DNA from: an uncultured Lachnospiraceae bacterium
GTDB lineage: Bacteria > Bacillota > Clostridia > Lachnospirales > Lachnospiraceae
Length of the DNA: 64,000 nt
NCBI GenBank assembly: GCA_946552115.1
Contig: CAMNRH010000002.1
Location: forward strand, 1-64,000
Direction of reading: 5' to 3'
In this document: one piece after another, positions 60,906-64,000 of the stretch
Numbering within the stretch: the first letter of the stretch is position 1
How the letters are laid out: each line of letters starts with the position of its first letter
Position numbers and translations under genes: made by a program
Notes under the pieces: model-generated
Seen by the model: the letters and a program-made list of their open reading frames with translations, nothing else
What the model was told of the DNA's origin: nothing
Databases searched by the model: none

Positions 60906-61907
60906 ATGGCAGGAAAATCCGGAAGAACGATTGCCAATGTCCCGGAGAAATCTTTGAAAAAGACATTGCTCTGCTGGGAAGGCATGTTAGTCGTATTGTT
61001 TATCTTGATAAATATTTTTTGTAAAAGTATCTCCCCAAGCTATCAGTTTGTGAATGTGCTGCGAGAGATGCCGAAGTACTTAACAGAGATGTTTCTGTTA
61101 TTTCCGATGGCATATATATTAGTACTTGGCGAGATTGATATTTCCGTAGGCTCTACGGTTTGTCTGGCAGCTACAATGACCTGCATGGCATCCAATAATG
61201 GAATGCCCTTTGGAATGGTCGTTTTGGTGGCAATTTTGGTTGGAACGGTGTGCGGGCTTCTTAACGGTCTGATTCTGACGAATTTTCAGGAGCTGCCTCC
61301 GATGATTGTAACTTTGGGCACTCAGATTGTATTTCGCGGAATTGCAGAGATTGCGCTGGGAAGCGGAGGTTCGATTTCTCTCACGAATGCGGACGGCTTC
61401 CGGATGATTGCGGGAAAGATAGGTATTATTCCTTATATTTTCTTCCTGGTAATCATTCTGGCGGTACTGTTTTCTGTAGTTCTGGCGAAGACGACGTTTG
61501 GAAGAAGCGTATATGCGATTGGCTCCAATCGTCTGGCGGCGTATTATTCCGGAATCCATGTGCAGAAAATCCGTTTGATTATTTATACAGTAATGGGATT
61601 TATGGCGGGCCTTGCGGCGCTGTTTCTTACCTCTGTACTTTACGGAGCGAATACAACGACCGGAAACGGGTTTGAGATGGACGCGATTGCGATGGCGGTA
61701 TTCGGCGGTATTTCCACATCCGGCGGAAAAGGAAGACTGCTCGGAGGTATTATATCCGGTTTTACGATTATCTGCCTGCGCATCGGCCTCGGACAAATTA
61801 ATATGAACCCGCAGCTGATTCTGATTATTTTAGGTATTTTGTTGATTCTTGCGGTATTGCTTCCGAATGTTTCGTCAAAATTGAAAATCAGAAAAAAAGC
61901 GGTGTAA
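60906..61907 (+). CDS. rhaQ: Rhamnose ABC importer permease RhaQ
   Basis: 333 residues, RbsC family, with about nine hydrophobic segments. Conserved parts are YILVLGEIDISVGST, RSVYAIGSNRLAAYYSGI and AVFGGISTSGGKGRLLGG. Two different permeases per operon is the known rhaP/rhaQ layout. The start follows GGGAGG at 60892-60897. Confidence 0.87.
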   Translation: MAGKSGRTIANVPEKSLKKTLLCWEGMLVVLFILINIFCKSISPSYQFVNVLREMPKYLTEMFLLFPMAYILVLGEIDISVGSTVCLAATMTCMASNNGMPFGMVVLVAILVGTVCGLLNGLILTNFQELPPMIVTLGTQIVFRGIAEIALGSGGSISLTNADGFRMIAGKIGIIPYIFFLVIILAVLFSVVLAKTTFGRSVYAIGSNRLAAYYSGIHVQKIRLIIYTVMGFMAGLAALFLTSVLYGANTTTGNGFEMDAIAMAVFGGISTSGGKGRLLGGIISGFTIICLRIGLGQINMNPQLILIILGILLILAVLLPNVSSKLKIRKKAV

Positions 61908-61979
61908 CGATTTATTATGATACCAGGCGTTCTTCTTCGGGACGCTTGATATAAATACTATTCCAGGGAGGAAAAAAGC

Positions 61980-63062
61980 ATGAAGAAAAAACTTTTAAGC
62001 GCTTTATTGTGCGCAAGCTTGGTGGCTACTATGGCAGTAGGCTGCAGCGGAGGAAGCAGCGAAAGCAGCAGTGATTCCGGCAATGACACAAAGCAGGAAG
62101 CGGACAGCGGAAGCGACGAGGGCGGAAAGACTTACGCAATCGTAACAAAATCAGCAGGAAACCCGTTTAATGAGAAGACTGCGGAAGGTTTTCAGGAGGT
62201 CATTGAGGCGCAGGGCGGCACAGCAATTGTAAAGCATCCGGAGGCGGCAACGGCAGATGCACAGGTATCCGTAATTCAGTCCTTGATTTCACAGGGCGTT
62301 GATTCTATCTGTATCGCAGCAAATGACGAGAACGCACTCCAGGCAGCGCTTGAGGAAGCTATGGCGGCAGGAATTAAGGTATGCTGCGAGGATTCCAAGA
62401 CAAATCCGGACAGCCGTCAGGTATTTGTAAACCAGGCTGGTATTACGGAAATCGGACAGTCTCTGATGGATGCCGTACTTGACATTTCCGGCGGAGAAGG
62501 ACAGTGGGCGATTCTTTCTGCAACATCACAGGCAGCAAATCAGAATGCATGGATTGATTCTATGAAAGAAATCATGGAAAGCGACGATAAGTATTCAAAG
62601 CTTGAACTGGTAGAGGTTGCTTACGGTGATGATGAGCCGCAGAAATCTACAGATCAGACACAGGCTCTGCTTGCAAAGTATCCGGACCTTAAAGTAATCT
62701 GCGCACCGACAACGGTTGGTATCAATGCGGCGGCAAAGGTTCTTCAGGATGAGAAATCTTCCGTAAAGCTTACAGGTCTTGGACTTCCGTCCGAGATGGC
62801 TGAGTATATCGGCGATGACGACGCACATTCCTGTCCATATATGTATCTGTGGAATCCGATTGACCTCGGACGTCTCGGGGCTTATACCTCCATCGCATTG
62901 GTTGACGGAACGATTACAGGAGCAGAAGGCGACAAGTTTACAGCCGGAGACATGGGCGATTATGAAATCGTTAAGGCTGACGACGGCGGTACAGAGATGA
63001 TTCTCGGCGCACCGTTCAAATTTGATGCTTCTAACATTGACGAATGGAAAGACGTATATTAA
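61980..63062 (+). CDS. rhaS: Rhamnose-binding lipoprotein RhaS
   Basis: 360 residues. The lipoprotein signal ends AVGC (Cys22 lipidated), followed by a Ser/Asp/Gly-rich linker (about 23-50). A type I sugar-binding fold follows, with VTKSAGNPFNEKTAEGFQ and TGLGLPSEMAEYI. The latter segment is characteristic of the rhamnose-binding subfamily, by recall. Expression is likely higher than that of the other subunits. A hairpin follows the stop at 63099. Confidence 0.87.
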   Translation: MKKKLLSALLCASLVATMAVGCSGGSSESSSDSGNDTKQEADSGSDEGGKTYAIVTKSAGNPFNEKTAEGFQEVIEAQGGTAIVKHPEAATADAQVSVIQSLISQGVDSICIAANDENALQAALEEAMAAGIKVCCEDSKTNPDSRQVFVNQAGITEIGQSLMDAVLDISGGEGQWAILSATSQAANQNAWIDSMKEIMESDDKYSKLELVEVAYGDDEPQKSTDQTQALLAKYPDLKVICAPTTVGINAAAKVLQDEKSSVKLTGLGLPSEMAEYIGDDDAHSCPYMYLWNPIDLGRLGAYTSIALVDGTITGAEGDKFTAGDMGDYEIVKADDGGTEMILGAPFKFDASNIDEWKDVY

Positions 63063-63098
63063 AATGAAAGTCTGACAGGGGAACTGTGACAGACAAAT

Positions 63099-63130
63099 TA
63101 AGGAACGCGGATGAAGGTCTGCGTTCCTTA
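63099..63130 (+). other. Hairpin between rhaS and rhaM without T-run
   Basis: TAAGGAACGC (63099-63108) pairs perfectly with GCGTTCCTTA (63121-63130), loop 12 bases. No T-run follows, so it is more likely a transcript-stabilising element than a terminator. Confidence 0.6.
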
Positions 63131-63160
63131 GTCGCTTAAAGAGGGAAAGGAGTGTGTTTT

Positions 63161-63475
63161 ATGATTCGGAAAGGATTTAAGATGAAGCTGTATCCGGGTA
63201 TGGCAGAGGAGTATGAAAAGCGTCACAATGAGCTCTGGCCGGAAATGCAGGATATGATTCATGAGCATGGAGGAAAAAACTATACGATATTTTTAGATAA
63301 GGAAACAAATGTACTCTATGGCTATATTGAGCTGGAGGATGCAAAAAAGTGGGCAGAGAGTGCAGATACTCCGATTAATCGGAAATGGTGGGATTTTATG
63401 GCGGATATTATGGATACCAATCCGGATAACAGCCCGGTAAGTACAGATCTTCTGGAGGTATTCCATTTGGATTAA
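63161..63475 (+). CDS. rhaM: L-rhamnose mutarotase
   Basis: 104 residues, the same length as E. coli RhaM. The enzyme interconverts alpha and beta anomers of L-rhamnose. Family segments: EEYEKRHNELWPEMQDMI, NYTIFLDKETNVLYGY, the RKWWDFMADIM stretch and the C-terminal NPDNSPVSTDLLEVFHLD. The His in the first segment and the Tyr/Trp pair form the active site. Start 63161 follows AAAGGAG; the in-frame ATG 9 bases upstream is inside the site. It is the cleanest evidence that the locus is for rhamnose. Confidence 0.95.
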   Translation: MIRKGFKMKLYPGMAEEYEKRHNELWPEMQDMIHEHGGKNYTIFLDKETNVLYGYIELEDAKKWAESADTPINRKWWDFMADIMDTNPDNSPVSTDLLEVFHLD

Positions 63476-63502
63476 AAATCATTAGTTGGAACTGGCTATA
63501 CC

Positions 63503-63558
63503 AAATACCAATATCTTCTTGTGTGGCTATTGTGCACAAAAAGATATTGGTATTTCTG
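63503..63558 (+). terminator. Long hairpin after rhaM
   Basis: A perfect 15-bp stem AAATACCAATATCTT (63503-63517)/AAGATATTGGTATTT (63541-63555), containing an inner stem TTGTG (63519-63523)/CACAA (63535-63539). A short T-rich tail follows. It ends the rhamnose operon. Confidence 0.75.
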
Positions 63559-63586
63559 TTATTATCAACGAAAAATATGACATAAA

Positions 63587-63616
63587 TTGACAAATAATCG
63601 GATGAAATAGTATAAT
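63587..63616 (+). promoter_or_regulatory. Promoter of the right-edge gene
   Basis: TTGACA (63587-63592), 18-base spacer, TATAAT (63611-63616). Confidence 0.75.
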
Positions 63617-63699
63617 GTGAAAAAGATAACCAAATTGGTTCAGCCAGATTGAGGGATAATGTGAGATAAAATCTGGGAATGAGAGAAGGAGTGGTGCGA

Positions 63700-64000
63700 A
63701 TGGCAGAGACAAGAGAGTTAATTATTAAGCTCGGTCAGAAGATTACCGACAGGATTGGTCACAAGGTGACCGCAGAAGATCCGGAGTACTGGGGTCTTGT
63801 CGGGATTGTCACAGACGAGATGGCAGAGACGGCGCTTAAGATGAAAGTGCGTAAGCCGGTGACGTTTCCTCAGCTTTTGTCCATGACAGGCAAGAGCGAG
63901 GAAGAGCTTCAGAAGCTTCTTGACAAAATGTGTGAAGTGGGACTGGTGGAATATAACTGGGAGAACCCGGCCCATGAAAAGCAGTATGTGCTTCCGATGT
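63700..64000 (+). CDS. N-terminus of a large protein, probably an FAD/4Fe-4S oxidoreductase (cut by window edge)
   Basis: The first 100 residues are open, starting MAETRELIIKLGQKITD, with AAGGAG 8 bases upstream. They include AEDPEYWGLVGIVTDEMAE and a helical region resembling a winged-helix (SMTGKSEEELQKLLDKMCE). From memory, such an N-terminus heads large FAD-dependent, 4Fe-4S-containing oxidoreductases in Lachnospiraceae. The diagnostic cofactor motifs are outside the window, so the assignment is tentative. Confidence 0.55.
   Translation, partial: MAETRELIIKLGQKITDRIGHKVTAEDPEYWGLVGIVTDEMAETALKMKVRKPVTFPQLLSMTGKSEEELQKLLDKMCEVGLVEYNWENPAHEKQYVLPM

Noticed and set aside
61119..61796. 225-codon open frame on the minus strand within rhaQ
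   Set aside because: Composition is Asn/Arg/His-rich, typical of the antisense of a membrane protein; no ribosome-binding site.

Overview
The window is a chromosomal segment of a spore-forming, anaerobic Gram-positive bacterium, most likely a Lachnospiraceae (Clostridia) gut organism. This is an inference from several features. There is an IF3-L35-L20 operon with a leader RNA, three T-box riboswitches, sigH downstream of cysS-mrnC-rlmB as in Bacillus/Clostridium, a SpoVAF/GerA-type germination gene, the anaerobic ribonucleotide reductase pair nrdDG, DUF1540 and SEC-C proteins, a YesMN-type two-component system, and strong AGGAGG ribosome binding sites throughout. No rRNA, CRISPR array, prophage, integrase or insertion sequence was seen. 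Two tRNAs are present, one cut by the left edge.

Layout. 1-2.98 kb: end of a tRNA-Met, a duplicated terminator, a response-regulator/small-alarmone-synthetase fusion, ispF with a cysteine-rich tail, and a GNAT acetyltransferase. 3.0-5.8 kb: an overlapping response regulator/histidine kinase pair. 5.8-10.1 kb: a Cys T-box followed by cysE-cysS-mrnC-rlmB-sigH, then tRNA-Thr. 10.3-17.1 kb: MATE exporter, ABC ATPase plus permease, Nudix hydrolase and glnS. 17.1-25.4 kb: a palindromic repeat, MocR-type regulator, metallophosphoesterase, a small acidic membrane protein (minus strand), cardiolipin synthase, purA, a 51-residue charged protein, a small membrane-protein gene broken by an amber codon, a SEC-C protein and a YdcF-like protein. 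25.4-29.3 kb: a Thr T-box whose transcript runs through an aldo/keto reductase and a thioesterase into thrS, then a DUF1540 protein. 29.4-36.7 kb: AI-2E-family membrane protein with metA, an alanine/glycine:Na+ symporter, and a Trp T-box in front of a trpXYZ-type ABC transporter. 36.7-44.5 kb: nrdD-nrdG-dut behind possible NrdR boxes, a spore germination gene, a second MATE exporter, DegV, and a B3/4-domain protein. 44.5-46.7 kb (minus): a lysine-rich secreted protein and an NSS-family Na+ symporter. 46.8-50.9 kb: fapA-cheX-cheY and infC-rpmI-rplT. 50.9-54.0 kb (minus): AraC regulator, UMF1-type MFS transporter, zinc-dependent phospholipase C-like protein. 54.1-64 kb: isochorismatase-family hydrolase, a YesM/YesN two-component system (minus) divergent from a rhamnose ABC transporter (rhaT-rhaP-rhaQ-rhaS) with L-rhamnose mutarotase, and the start of a large protein cut by the right edge.

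How the parts work together. Amino-acid supply is sensed by uncharged tRNA at three T-boxes, with specifiers read as TGC, ACT and TGG. These drive Cys synthesis and charging, Thr charging, and Trp uptake. The rhamnose module is a complete sensor, importer and anomer-conversion set. The nrdDG-dut operon supplies DNA precursors without oxygen.

The most unusual item is the receiver-(p)ppGpp synthetase fusion at 284-1354, in which a phosphorylation signal may directly gate alarmone synthesis. Three dispersed GGGGACGGGG palindromes, one with compensatory base changes, point to a REP/MITE-like family in this genome. Coordinates of starts were chosen by ribosome binding site where several in-frame starts exist. 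Promoter, operator and terminator calls are by eye only.
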